DNA of 64,000 nt. Origin: Rhododendron vialii (lineage: Eukaryota; Streptophyta; Magnoliopsida; Ericales; Ericaceae). Shown here one piece after another: positions 35,806-47,336 of the stretch. A model generated the notes under the pieces. It saw only the letters and a program-made list of their open reading frames with translations, made no database searches and was not told the DNA's origin. Made by a program: the position numbers and the translations under genes. How positions within the stretch are numbered: position 1 is the stretch's first letter; each line of letters opens with the position of its first letter. The stretch covers positions 35,661,001-35,725,000 of the forward strand of contig NC_080557.1 in NCBI RefSeq assembly GCF_030253575.1, given 5' to 3'.

Positions 35806-36346
35806 TGATAGAAAAGAAACCCGGAGTGCATGCTATCCCTTAGGAACATAGTGTTGGGCAAATCCGGACCGTCCATGCTCGGCAATGAACGACTCAGATT
35901 GCAACAAATATTAAATCAAATTAAATTACTTAAAAAAAACTAAATCAAATTAATTTGTAACAAAAAAATCAAATATTAATTGTACCCGGTCAATGCATGA
36001 GATAAAAAAATTAATATTAGTTTTTTTAGACCATGTGTATCGAACGGGTACAACTCTAGTGATAAAAAATATAATATAATATTTTTTTTGTCTCATGTTC
36101 AATGCACGCTAACATTAGTCTCATTCTGTACACTAAATGACATATGTTGTGTAAAATGAATTTAGAGTACTACGTGACGGTACCTTGTTGGGGCATAGAA
36201 TAACTTTTCATAAGTTTCTCTCTCTCACTCCCACGTTCCCCTCCCCCCTCTATTTCTCTTTCTTCCCCTCCTCCACTCCCACATTTTTCTCTCTTTCATT
36301 TTTTTTAAAAACAAAACTCTAAATTCTAAGAATTTAAGATTGAGGG

Positions 36347-37911
36347 TTGGGAGTTTTTTGGCTTCAATTACATTTCTATACTATATTGATGGATTCCTTG
36401 CACCCCACTCCACTCCATCTCTATAAATACCTTTCTTCCTCTCCAAAATTCACAACACACACAAAACCACCGCCACAGAAAAAAAAAATAGTGGGAGTTC
36501 GAGCTCCGCCCATGGAGGTCGAGGAAAAAAGAAAAGAAAAGAAAAGTGGGGAGGGTTTCCGGTTCGCATTCACCCGAACCCGAATTTGATTCACACCGCG
36601 CCCACCAAGTTTCGAAGCATCCCAACAACGTCACCCACTTGTCCAAGTCAGTCCCAAATTAAAGTCTATCGTTCCTGTCGTCTTTTCCATTCAGCCAAAA
36701 TTCACCGAAACCGTTCGCCGTATTTTTTTTTCCGATCGAATTCGAGGTATTATAATCCTCTCCTACCTTCTCTTAAATATAAAGAGTGTTTATGTGTTGA
36801 TAAGTAACGTTTCAGAGCAAAAGAAAATGATTCCGTCGTAGCACAGTCGAAACCCGTGGTATTCCGGAAGTTCACTTTACTGTGAACCTTTTTTTTTAAA
36901 AGGTTGACCCTATATTGTAGTTACACCCCTAATGTTGTTTAGTATAGATATTTGGCCCAATTGAGTTATTGACTTAAAACAATTAGGCCTTTAGGTTACT
37001 TAAGTGTACAGTTTCGATCCCATTGTTATATTATCACTTATGTGTTAATCTAATTTCATAAAATAAACTAATACAAGCCTAGACTTACTAGTAATTGAAC
37101 AAATAAATTTTTATTTATTAATAAAGATTTCCATTAATATTATTTACTTCTTGACCATACAAGATTAAGGGCAACGACCCATTCATAAAAAGTGACATGA
37201 TTTCTACGCTTATTATTTATTTCAATTATCATTGTGATTATTTGTATATTGCTCCGACTCTTGATTTATATGCTAGATTGGACCTCGAGACATAGGGTTA
37301 TATGCGAATAGAATGGATAAATTGGAAAATTTTATTTTTAGATTGCCTGCAGGCGGGATTTTGAAATGTGATGAGTTGGATGTGATAATTTGAAACTGGC
37401 AAAGTAAGCCCAGTGATGAATTGAAACTGACGGGAGTCCAGTGATGATTGTGATGATTGTGAAGTGGTGAATAAGATAGGCGAACCCTAGTTATGTCACG
37501 GCATGATAAGCTTGCAATTTGTTGTAGTCATTGGGATGCACACTCGGTACATAACTTAGGTGTATCTGCAATAGCAAAAGGAAGTGATCTCATGGGACGG
37601 GACATGGCTAACAGTTGGGGAGGAAAGATCTCGTGGAGAAGATCTTAGATCACACGATAGGATAATGGCTAGTAATAAACTAATTTGTGTGAAAAATCTC
37701 TATTTTATTTTTTTGTACCATATTTATCCTGTTGTTTGCTAACTATAGAGTAAAAGAGGTAGTTGGGTTGGATTATTCTATTGAGTGATTTATCACTCAC
37801 GGATACGTCTATATCCTGGCAAATCGGTTGCTTCGGCGATTAATTTGCCAACGGGTGCATGATTCAATGGTGGAACGGTTTTGAGACAGGAGGAAAATCA
37901 GGAGCGGAGAT
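36347..37911 (+). other. Promoter-like and leader-like noncoding segment left of Athila
   Basis: TATAAATA at about 36421 is followed by a leader-like stretch with a short Met frame (36512-36589, 25 codons) and a possible donor GAG|GTATTA near 36745. No downstream coding exon is seen before the Athila insertion. Together with 53342-53507, which ends CGGGGCGTTACA, it may be one LTR of a chromovirus-type gypsy element split by Athila; the left end was not found. Confidence 0.35.
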
Positions 37912-39223
37912 TGCTTCGTTCGCTCCGATATAAGAGATAACGCCCCAAGCGTAGGGCCTAATACGTCAGTTGAAGCATGATAATCCGGAAATCCGGGATC
38001 GTACCCAAGGGAATAATTAATATGGCTTTGCTGGATTTGTAGATGCAAGTAAGGGCTTTCGGCTTTTAGACAGCCAACTTGGTTTTACGTGCGTAGTGGA
38101 AATTAAAAGGGGCTAAATTGAAAAGCTAATAATCTAAGATAAAAGACAGGTTAGGTCTAGGAATTACTAACACTCACGACTCAAGTTAAAACTGCATTTC
38201 TTACCCAAATACACAATTCAGGATACACAATTAAGGTTCCCGGATCGAAAAATAGAATGGTTCGATCACCAAGTTAGCTCTAGAATTTATTTAGCAAATG
38301 CCTCGTGCGTCAGAGCTCCAAGTATCAAGTGCGGTAGGTAGGCGATACTCCTACCTACACATGATCAAGGAGATTAACACCTTAGCGATTTAACAAATAA
38401 ACCCGAACCTCACATCAATTATCGAAACCAAAAGTTTTAAACTTTATGGTAAAAAACGCAATTCTACTTGAGTCATGAGGTGCTAATCACCCCATAACCT
38501 AACCTTGAAAAACTACTCACCCATATCTATTGAGATAGGAGCAAGTGAAAATCTACTTAACATAATTGAATTGACAACACTAGAAGAAAATTGGATTAAA
38601 AGATAGATCGGAAGATTCACTACAACTTTAATAAAAAAGACAATACCAAAAACTAATTAATGAAGACAGAAAATAAAGATTTAAGCTAGAAATTGAAGAA
38701 CATTCAAAAACAAAAACAAATCTAGATCTAGATCTACAATGACATCAGCAAAAATCTCTATCCACTCTTCTTAGTACGCCCCTCACATATTCTCCAGGAG
38801 ATGTTTTAAGATTACCCTTAAAGGCTCTCGGTACCGATCGTGAACGCCATAATTTGCTGAGTTAAGACCTCGGTACCGATAGACTAAATTAAGTGGTAGC
38901 AATACCGAATGTGTTAGGGGCTGTCGCTTGAAAGGTGCTCGGCACCGATACCAAATATTAACTGGTACCGATACCGAAGAGCTTAAATCCAGCACTTGAC
39001 TTTGCTCTTCTGCTTTGGCCGTGCTTCGCCCTGGCGAGCCGTCGGGTTGCCTTCGTCTTGTGATATGCCTTAGACCTTAAAACTCCTGCTATTTGGTAAA
39101 TTCCTACAAAACAAAACTAAAAAACCTTGCAAGCAAAAGCAGTTAAAACAACTTAATTAATGGCAAAAACAATTAAAAATAGCCAACTAGCGCACCCTTA
39201 ATGTCATTGTCGGGTGCTTATCA
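37912..39223 (-). repeat. 3' LTR of Athila
   Basis: 1312 bp. Contains reiterated GGTACCGAT-type motifs at about 38830-38985. Just inside, the minus strand has the polypurine tract TTGGGGGGTG (39224-39234). Confidence 0.93.
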
Positions 39224-39234
39224 CACCCCCCAAC

Positions 39235-40040
39235 TTGAGGTTTGCTAGTCCCTAGCAAATAAACTACAGGAAATTTGAAAACTAACAGCTTTGCAATCCA
39301 TTCCGCTATCATAACTCAGAACATGCTCAAAGTTGTATACTAGCAAGAGTTCAACAATCCAGCTTTTTATTTCCTTTCTACAATCCACAATTTCAGCATC
39401 AAACTAAACAAATCAAGCATCAAGCAAGTTAAAGAGCAAGCTAAAAAGGTTTGTGTCCTCGAACAATGGGAGGATACGGGACACAAAACTTGTGAATTCA
39501 GACTAAACCATATCCACCGAATAAGTGCTTGATAAACAGGCAACAGCGAACAAGAAATACTATGCCTCAAACAACTACAGCACTTTATTCAACAGAATTA
39601 ACAACTAACGGATGAAAGTTGGATAACGAAAGGAAAGCATGCCATTAACTAATTATGCAACTATCAGACAATCAATCATTAAGGAATCCATGCGCTCTAA
39701 GGATCAACTAAGGACTTCATTAGCTTGTAATGACCTTGGTTTCAAAGAACAGGTTAGTAAAAATAGGTGACGGTCTTTTTTCTAGCTTGGTAAACTACCC
39801 GAATGACCGCCACCGACATAGAATACCAAGTCAAAGGCCAAACCGGCCAAACCAATAAACCAACTACTAGCTAATAATGTGCAAAACTAAACTATGAAAT
39901 GAAAAGCAACAACACAAAATAAAGGATAGGATAGTTGGCATGTCAACCAATCTAGACCCCGACCAAGTTAGGGGATTTCTAGAGCCACCGATTCTCTAAC
40001 TCCTCACATCATCATACCACCATCTCACCAAGATTCCAAA
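39235..40040 (-). other. Athila 3' noncoding region
   Basis: Between the env-like ORF and the polypurine tract; no ORF recognised. Confidence 0.7.
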
Positions 40041-41279
40041 TCATCCTATCACTTCATCATCATCCATTGCTTCTTCTTCTCCGAAATCATCACTCACTTC
40101 CGCCTCAATTTCAGGTTCCGGTACAAATTTCTCCCCATGTTGACGCTCAAGGATATTCGTTTGCCATGTCACCTCCTTCTTGAGTTGAGCTTGCTCCCTC
40201 AAAATCCTTCTCCTTTCCACTTTTTCTTTCCTCAGACTCTTAATGATCGAAATGTTCTGGCAACAGAGTAGCTTAATCCATGTGCTTTGCTTTGATTTCT
40301 TCGAAGGCAAAGTGGTCAAATAGCTGCCTGAACCCATGATTTTAGCTTTGGCGGCATGGGTTTGCGAAATACTCTTCTCATCAAAAGTATCAGTCATGGG
40401 TCTCGGCTCAAGATCCTCCACCTTTTCATACTCCTCACCCCTTACCCCTGGTTCTTTGCACAGAGCCGTAATCATACATGGAAATGACATACGAGCTGTA
40501 GATAAAGTATCATTCTTGAAATCCACCAACTGAGTAAAAATAAAAAAAGCCCAATCCACTACCACATCCTTTGCAGCAAATGCATACAACAACTCCCCAC
40601 TCTTCCTAGTTGACTTATGCTCGGTTCCTCTCGGATAAACATTATAATGAATCAACTTATTAAAAAAACGATAAGTCCCTTTGAATTTCCCGGGCACATG
40701 GGGGAGTTCAGCCTCAGACATGTCCAAATACAGCTCTTTATTAATGACCCCTAAATCAATTTGCATGCCTTTAACCGGATAAGTAATCGATTCAGGAGCT
40801 GGGCGAGTGATTTTCAAGTAACGGGCTATATCATTAGGTGTAATCACAATATCTATGCTAGCAACCCTCGAAGTAATAGCAGCATTGGAATCGTTTTCCC
40901 ACTCACCCACAGGCACTTTCAACTTCTTATAAAATTCAACAACTAACTTTTTATTATAACTTCCTAATTTTTCAGTCCAGAAAGTAAAACCTTTTCGCAT
41001 GACAATGCGGAGACCACGGTGCTCTTTTCCCAAAGCTTCACCAACCAATTGCCTTTCGTTCTTGAATTTCCGTTTGTCCATGCTTGCTTCCCAACTCCTC
41101 TGTTTGTCTGTTGCCATTTCCTGCGGAGTTCTCCGCCTATTTCGAGTGCGAGAACCCGAAGCTCCCCTTGCCTGATTTCCTTCTTCCTCCTCTGATTCAG
41201 CCATAAAATCCTCATCCTCCTCATTGATTTCCGGTTGAGAAGGGGCTGCCCGGTGTGCGGTTTGTTTTATTCTTGGCAT
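40041..41279 (-). CDS. Athila env-like / plant transposon-domain protein
   Basis: The frame from ATG 41279 gives about 412 codons without a stop; the open frame extends upstream to 41633. The N terminus is polar with an acidic patch (EEDEDF, ESEEEEG) and an Arg-rich cluster; the middle (about residues 60-260) is the conserved domain of plant Athila-type proteins with ITPNDIARYLKI and YPRGTEHKSTRKS; the C terminus has a charged, coiled-coil-like segment and an acidic tail. No clear transmembrane helix or signal peptide is visible, so 'envelope' describes the position rather than a shown function. It is the only long Athila frame left intact. Confidence 0.75.
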   Translation of the reverse strand: MPRIKQTAHRAAPSQPEINEEDEDFMAESEEEEGNQARGASGSRTRNRRRTPQEMATDKQRSWEASMDKRKFKNERQLVGEALGKEHRGLRIVMRKGFTFWTEKLGSYNKKLVVEFYKKLKVPVGEWENDSNAAITSRVASIDIVITPNDIARYLKITRPAPESITYPVKGMQIDLGVINKELYLDMSEAELPHVPGKFKGTYRFFNKLIHYNVYPRGTEHKSTRKSGELLYAFAAKDVVVDWAFFIFTQLVDFKNDTLSTARMSFPCMITALCKEPGVRGEEYEKVEDLEPRPMTDTFDEKSISQTHAAKAKIMGSGSYLTTLPSKKSKQSTWIKLLCCQNISIIKSLRKEKVERRRILREQAQLKKEVTWQTNILERQHGEKFVPEPEIEAEVSDDFGEEEAMDDDEVIG

Positions 41280-41633
41280 TTGGGGCAAAAATGATTTTTT
41301 TGGGTTTATTTTTGGAGTTTTCGGATTTCTGGAGTGGGTTGGTCTAGGGTTTTGATTTTTGGTAGAAAAATGGAATGTAGGGAAGGATTTATGGTGGTAG
41401 TGGTTATATGAGTGGAAAATAAGAGAAAGAAAGGGATTTTTGTGGAAAAATAAGAAAAAATTCGGATTTAAAAGAGGAGAAATAGATTTACCTCTTTTTA
41501 GCTTGAACATCTTGAAATTGGTGAGAGAATCTTGAAGCTCTTTGAAGGAGATGGAGGATTTGAGTGGTTTGTGGAAAAATATAGGGAATTTTAGTGGGAT
41601 TTTGAAGGTTTGGGTTAGGGTTTTTGAGTTCAA

Positions 41634-42755
41634 TGGAGGGATAGGGAGAGAGGCAGCCGGCTTCAGAAGATGAGAATGAATTTGATTCGTGTCTGATCTG
41701 CCAGTTCTGAACTGATAAGGGGCCGGTATCGATCGAAATCATTTACTTCTATCGATGCCGAGCTGCTCTGATGCTTCGAGGATAATCACTTTGCTACCGA
41801 TAGGAAGTAACTCCCTCTATCGATGCCGAACTTGCTAATTGACCTCTGTTAACCATTCGGTACCGATTGAAACATTTCCCTCCCATCGATGCCGAGACAC
41901 TTAGCTCAGAAATGTCGCCCTTCCTTCATTTTGGTCCCCAAATCTTTCAATAACTCTTTCAACACCCCCAAAACACCTTTTTATCAATGAACACTCATCC
42001 CCAACATCCCTCCAAACAACCGGTTGCCTAGGTTAAACAAAGAACGGAGAAATAACAGGATGCAAAATAGGATGAGGTGACACATATGTGGTATGATCAT
42101 GCAAAGAATGCCTTGTATGAATCGACATTTAAAGACAATTAGAGATGGACATGCGATTATTCACCTAACTACAAGCATTTTTATTGAAAGGTGGGGATAT
42201 GGGCAAAAACTTGCTCAAAAACTTAACTCAACACCTAAACCGTTCAATTTTCAACTAAGCATGCAAATTGAGAATTAAGCACAAAAAATTTTATAATTGC
42301 TACGAACTCTTGCCAACTAACAATTATTGAGCATGAAAAAGAACAAAAACCATGATAAAAGGAAGGATTGCAAGTAAAACATTTTATTTATTTTTGAAAA
42401 TTTTCAATTTCTCATTTTTTTTTGGATTTTCAATTTTGAAATTTTTTTTAAATTTTTTTAAATTTTCCACATAAATGCAAACAAATATCACATAACCCCT
42501 CCCCCAAACTTAAAGCGATGCTATGCCCTCGTAGCATTAAGAACAAAAGCGAAAAGAGGAAGAGTGCGCGAATGTACCGCCCAAGGGGAATGTCAACCCC
42601 TAAATACCTCGACCAAGTTGGAGGATTTCATGTCAATATCTTGCTCCAGCCAGATTAGATGCTTCCAGGGTTTACTCCTTCGGTTCTACCAACTCGGAAC
42701 CATAGCTAGTCACACTGGGTCATATCCAAAGCTTTATCGGACTAACAACCGCGGC
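41634..42755 (-). other. Athila internal noncoding region upstream of the env-like ORF
   Basis: Contains reiterated (C)TATCGATGCCGA and GGTACCGAT motifs (41720-41900) like those in the LTRs, then AT-rich sequence. No ORF. Confidence 0.65.
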
Positions 42756-42946
42756 TAGGGCTGTTACTCGAAACCGGAAAATTGATCGAAACCGGAAAAA
42801 CCGGACCAAATCGAATTTTTTAAACCGGTTGAATAATTTCGATCCGGTTCCGGTTTATAAAATTTTATAAACCGAAAAAATAATTTCGATCCGGTTTATG
42901 TGTTTTAAAAACCGGTTGAAACCGGAACCGGTTATATATATGTATA

Positions 42947-42979
<33 letters not shown>

Positions 42980-43398
42980 AACATAGGGGAGGAGTTGAAT
43001 TATGGGTTTTTGGTTGATATTTTGTGGTGTATATTGGTCTAATAAATATATTTATTAGATAAAAATTATTTTTATGGGCTTAATTATGTTTTTATGTATT
43101 TTTTTTTATGTATTGGGCTCAAAATTGATCCTTTTTTGTTGGGCCCAAAAAAAAGGGTTGAATTATAAATTTTTGGTTGATATTTTATGAGTTGAATTGT
43201 GAATTTTTTGATATGTTGAGCAAAAAATATGGCCCATGAATGAAAACCGGATAAACCGGACCGAAACTGGTTGAGCCGGTCGAAACCGGACCGGTTTTAT
43301 CTCAACCGGTTCCGGTTTCTAAAAATCTCAAACCGGATATCCGGTATCGACCAAAAAATACACTCAAATCGGTCGAAATCGGACCGGTATCACCCCTA
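42756..43398. mobile_element. hAT-type MITE, 643 bp, inside Athila
   Basis: Ends TAGGGCTGTTAC and GTATCACCCCTA are imperfect inverted repeats of the hAT type. The 8-bp target duplication ACCGCGGC is exact (42748-42755, 43399-43406). Subterminal regions are packed with AACCGG/CCGGTT motifs in both directions, like transposase-binding repeats of hAT elements. It has a TA-rich centre and no ORF. Confidence 0.9.
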
Positions 43399-43406
43399 AC
43401 CGCGGC

Positions 43407-44417
43407 GCTTAGCCGCACCCATGCTTAGGGCTCCTGAACGCCTCACTTACTCCGGCTTTAGACCCAAACTACCAAGGCTGGTGTGGTAGCATATAAACCC
43501 TGCAGAAGACTTAAGAGGACAACTTTCCACAAAACAAATGACATTAGAACCATCAGCCCGTGTTATCCGGCTTCCAAACAAAACAAAAAGTAAAAAGATA
43601 AAAGTTAAAGAGAACACGAAGGAAAACACACAAAATAATTAAACAGAATGAAATGCAATGCACCACCTGATCATCACGCAATCTCACGAGTCATACTTTT
43701 ATTCCCATCTTTTACCGTTGGGGTAAGAAATTGGTGGCTATACTAGACCGTCGAAAATTTGTTATGCTAGCGCCCGTAATAAAATTTATCGTTTGACCTC
43801 ACCAAACAACTAAGTTCAGTGTCCCCTAGGATCAAAACAAAGTAAGATGCAATACAACCTAGAGTGCACTCTAGGAAATATTAAACCTCACTCACAGACC
43901 TAAGTTGCTTCCGATTAGGGGTAATCGCGGAGAGCATGGATCATTAACAATAAACTATTACCAAGAAGAACTAATGAAAGCCCTTTTTACACTAACACGT
44001 TGATGAAATCTTTTGCATGTGAGGTGTCTCCAAGACTTTATTCAAAACAAGAAAAACATAACATAACCAAACAAAACATGCATACTAAACAAATTATTGC
44101 GAAACAAGAAAGAAAAACAAATATATACAATATATACAATTTAATATCAGAGCTCGGAGCGTCAAAGTCACAGCTAGACTCCACCAAACAATGAAGTCCA
44201 GCGTCCCCTAAGATCGTAACCAGGCAAGCAACAAGATAGAGCCAAGTGCGTTAGCACGTGAGTGTTTTATTGTGAATTACTCCTATCAGAAAAGCTAATT
44301 AAAGCCCTATGTCACTGATATTAAATGATTTGCCCTTTGAACCGGAGCTGGGCACACGATCCTTCTTTTAGTAGCGGCGTGCGAAGCTACATATACCCAA
44401 GTCAATGGAGGGTACCC
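43407..44417 (-). other. Athila internal noncoding region
   Basis: No ORF. A degenerate repeat is visible (ACTAAGTTCAGTGTCCCCTA near 43809 and TGAAGTCCAGCGTCCCCTA near 44190). Confidence 0.6.
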
Positions 44418-44422
44418 CCTAC

Positions 44423-45976
44423 TGCTTGCTCGACCAAAGTGTGTCCTAGTAAAGAGTGCCCCAAGCGTAGGGCTAGGTTGATTACAGCATAATAAACTCG
44501 GAAGTCCGAGGTCGAATCCACAGGGAGCCAATGGAGCTAGGCCGGAGGTTTGATTTACGAAGGGTTTTTAGCGTTAGGACCGCCAACCTCTAGGTTCGGC
44601 TTTGAGACGGCCAACTTTTGAGTGATTAAAATTATCTCTACCTCCTAACTTGATTGAAAATGAAGTTTGACTAGAAATTAAAAGCGGCAAGGTCTAGGGG
44701 TTTATTCCGCCCATAACTTAGGTCGTTCAATGCTTCTCTTCGATAACTCAAGTGAGAGTCATTGTCATTTGATCTCACTCAGAAGATTTAACCATGAAAA
44801 TCAAGTTTAACTCATACAACAAGGTTTGGAGATGGAAAGGAACTCATTTAGACATTTTATCAAACACCTAGAGTGACAGAGTTCCAAGCATGCCGTGTGC
44901 CAAGGAGACTAGTCGACACGGTATCAAAGAAGTTAACAACCTTAAGTTTAGACCAACGATTAGAGTTCAACAAGTTCTTTGAGACATTTTGGCAAACACT
45001 TAAAGTGACATAGCTCCAAGCATTATATGTGGCAAGAGATCAAGTCATTGCCTACACATAATCAAAGAGGTTAACAACCCTAGGTTTTGTTACGTAAAAA
45101 TGAACTTAATCCATTCACAAACCACATTAAGTACAAGAAATGAAAGAAGCCATTAAACTACCCAAGTCACGAGATATAAATCACCCCATGACCAAGCCTT
45201 TATCACTACTCAACCATAGAACAAGAATGAAGAACAAGCATAAAAAGATAAATACGATTCATGGATAAAAACGAAAATAAACTTAAGATTACGAAAGATC
45301 TCAACCGTACCTACAACATTAATGAAGACGAAATACCTCAAAACCCAACTCTTCAATCTCCTTTGAAGAGAGATGAAGAGTTTGAGAGGAGAGGGAGGTA
45401 GAGAGAGAAGTTCCTAGGGCTGAAAAATGAAAGATATCCTCTCAAAATGAGATTAAAAACTATTTATAGTCCCAAACATTCGGGATACAAAAGTCTAAAC
45501 TACCCCTGAAATGTCCAAAAGTCGGGCATAAAATCTACAGAAACTTCCAGGTGCTACGGGTAGGACCATTTTTGGGCTACCGGTAGTAGTCTCGTTTTGC
45601 AATTTTGACACAACTTCTGATCACTGGCTACGAGTAGTACCATTTTAGGACTACGGGTAGCGGCTGGACAGATTTCTTTCTCATTTGTTTCTTTAGCCTT
45701 TCCATGTCCTTTGGGCTTCCATTCTCCCGCACACCCTCCGAAGTTACTTTTCATCATTCTTGGGATTCGATGATGGAGTGCCACATGGCCTCGGGTGTAC
45801 GGATACCCTTAGAGTTGATCCATGGCGTCAAAACACGCCTTATTCACGCGATTCACCTAAAAACACCAAAAACACACCTTTCGTGCAATATCGTTTAAAT
45901 CAAGCAAGTTATGCACTTATGTGTGACAAAAATAAGAGAGATAAGCCCTATTATTTACATTATAGAGGGCTTATCA
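44423..45976 (-). mobile_element. Solo LTR of a second Athila-type family
   Basis: 1554 bp bounded by TGCTTGCTCG and GGGCTTATCA, with exact 5-bp duplication CCTAC (44418-44422, 45977-45981). The first ~100 bp (GCCCCAAGCGTAGGGC and the following text) match the start of the host Athila LTR, so it is a related family in the same orientation; the rest is diverged. No internal region is present, consistent with LTR-LTR recombination after insertion. Confidence 0.88.
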
Positions 45977-46055
45977 CCTACCCGGGGGCCGGGTCCGACA
46001 AACAGTTAAGTTCAGCGGTTACGCTTTCGCTCCCTATGCAATTTTATGTACCAAA

Positions 46056-47336
46056 CTAATCAACCCTGTAAACTGGATCGATTAACTCCTCATTCGGCTC
46101 TCCAACCTCAAAAGTACCAAGAAACGGTTTAAGCTTTTGGCCATTAACTTTAAAAGATTTACTATTCAATGGATTCACCACATCAACAGCACCATGAGGA
46201 TAAACATGTTCTACAACATAAGGGCCCGCCCAACGAGAACGTAATTTACCAGGAAACAAATGAAGCTTAGAATTGTATAGGAGTACCTTTTGTCCAACCT
46301 CAAATTCTTTCCGATGAATTCGCTTGTCGTGGAAGGCCTTGACTTTTGCTTTGTAAATGGAAGTGTTATCATAAGCATCTCTCCGAATTTCTTCAAGCTC
46401 GTTGAGTTGGAGCTTTCTGTGTGCTCTGGTTGCCGGTAAACGATAATTCAGTGTCTTGATTGCCCAATATGCTTTGTGCTCGAGCTCTACCGGAAGATGG
46501 CATGCTTTTCCAAAAACCAAACGATACGGCGAAGCTCCCAAGATGGTCTTGTATGCTGTGCGATAAGCCCAAAGTGTATCGGTCAAACGAAGACTCCAAT
46601 CTTTCCGGTTCGGATTCACTGTTTTCTCCAAAATGTGCTTGATTTCCCTATTTGCCAACTCAGCTTGTCCATTCGTCTCAGGATGATAAGCAGTGGAGAC
46701 CTTGTGAGTGATACCGTACTACTTCATCAAGGCCCCAAAAATGCGATTGCAAAAATGAGTTCTTTGATCGCTTATGATTGCTCTTAGCATCCCAAAATGT
46801 GAAAGAATGTTGTCCTTAAGAAACTCCATCACTACCTTGGCATCATTAGTACGTGTTGCGATGGCTTCTACCCATTTCGAAACGTAATCAACCGCCAATA
46901 AAATGTATAAGTTGCCGAAAGAAACGGGGAAAGGTCCCATGAAGTCTATGCCCCAGCAGTCAAAGATCTCAATCACCATAATGTTAGTCAATGGCATTTC
47001 GTCCCCCCGAGATACACTCCCAACCTTTTGACAACATTCACAAGCGACACAAAAGTGATGAGCATCCCTGTGCAAGGTTGGCCAATAAAATCCACATTGT
47101 AATACCTTGGCAGAAGTCTTCTTAGAAGAGAAATGGCCTCCACAGGCTTCCGAATGGCAAAACTCAAGAATCCTCCGTTGATCTGAATCTGGAACACAAC
47201 GGCGCACTATTTGATCTTGACAATACTTGAAAAGATGGGGGTCATCATAAGAGAACATTTGTACTTTATGAAGGAACCGACGACGTTCTTGAGGAGACCA
47301 ATGTGGCGGTAAGAGTCCTGTAGCCAAATAATTCAC
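46056..47336 (-). pseudogene. Athila integrase
   Basis: Starts after a frameshift near 47337. The zinc-binding part has H-x-AC-GGHF and C-x2-C (ACECC); the core has GIDFMGPF (D), [10 protein letters not shown] (D, with QR where GG is usual) and HPETNGQAE (E). A TAG at 46719-46721 breaks it just before the E motif. The C-terminal part ([15 protein letters not shown]) ends at the natural stop 46056-46058. Confidence 0.92.

Larger units (their letters stand above)
34457..36340. other. Noncoding spacer with repeat fragments
   Basis: AT-rich. It includes a dispersed repeat (34508-34660), the second copy of the 3640-3895 repeat (34755-34983), an ATTACA-ending AT tract near 35068 that looks like an LTR end, a (CT)n run (35549-35585), and a small MITE (35687-35805). 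No gene recognised. Confidence 0.6.

Noticed and set aside
36512..36589. 25-codon Met frame near 36512 as a gene
   Set aside because: Charged low-complexity peptide, no domain, no downstream exon; probably leader of an LTR-like segment.
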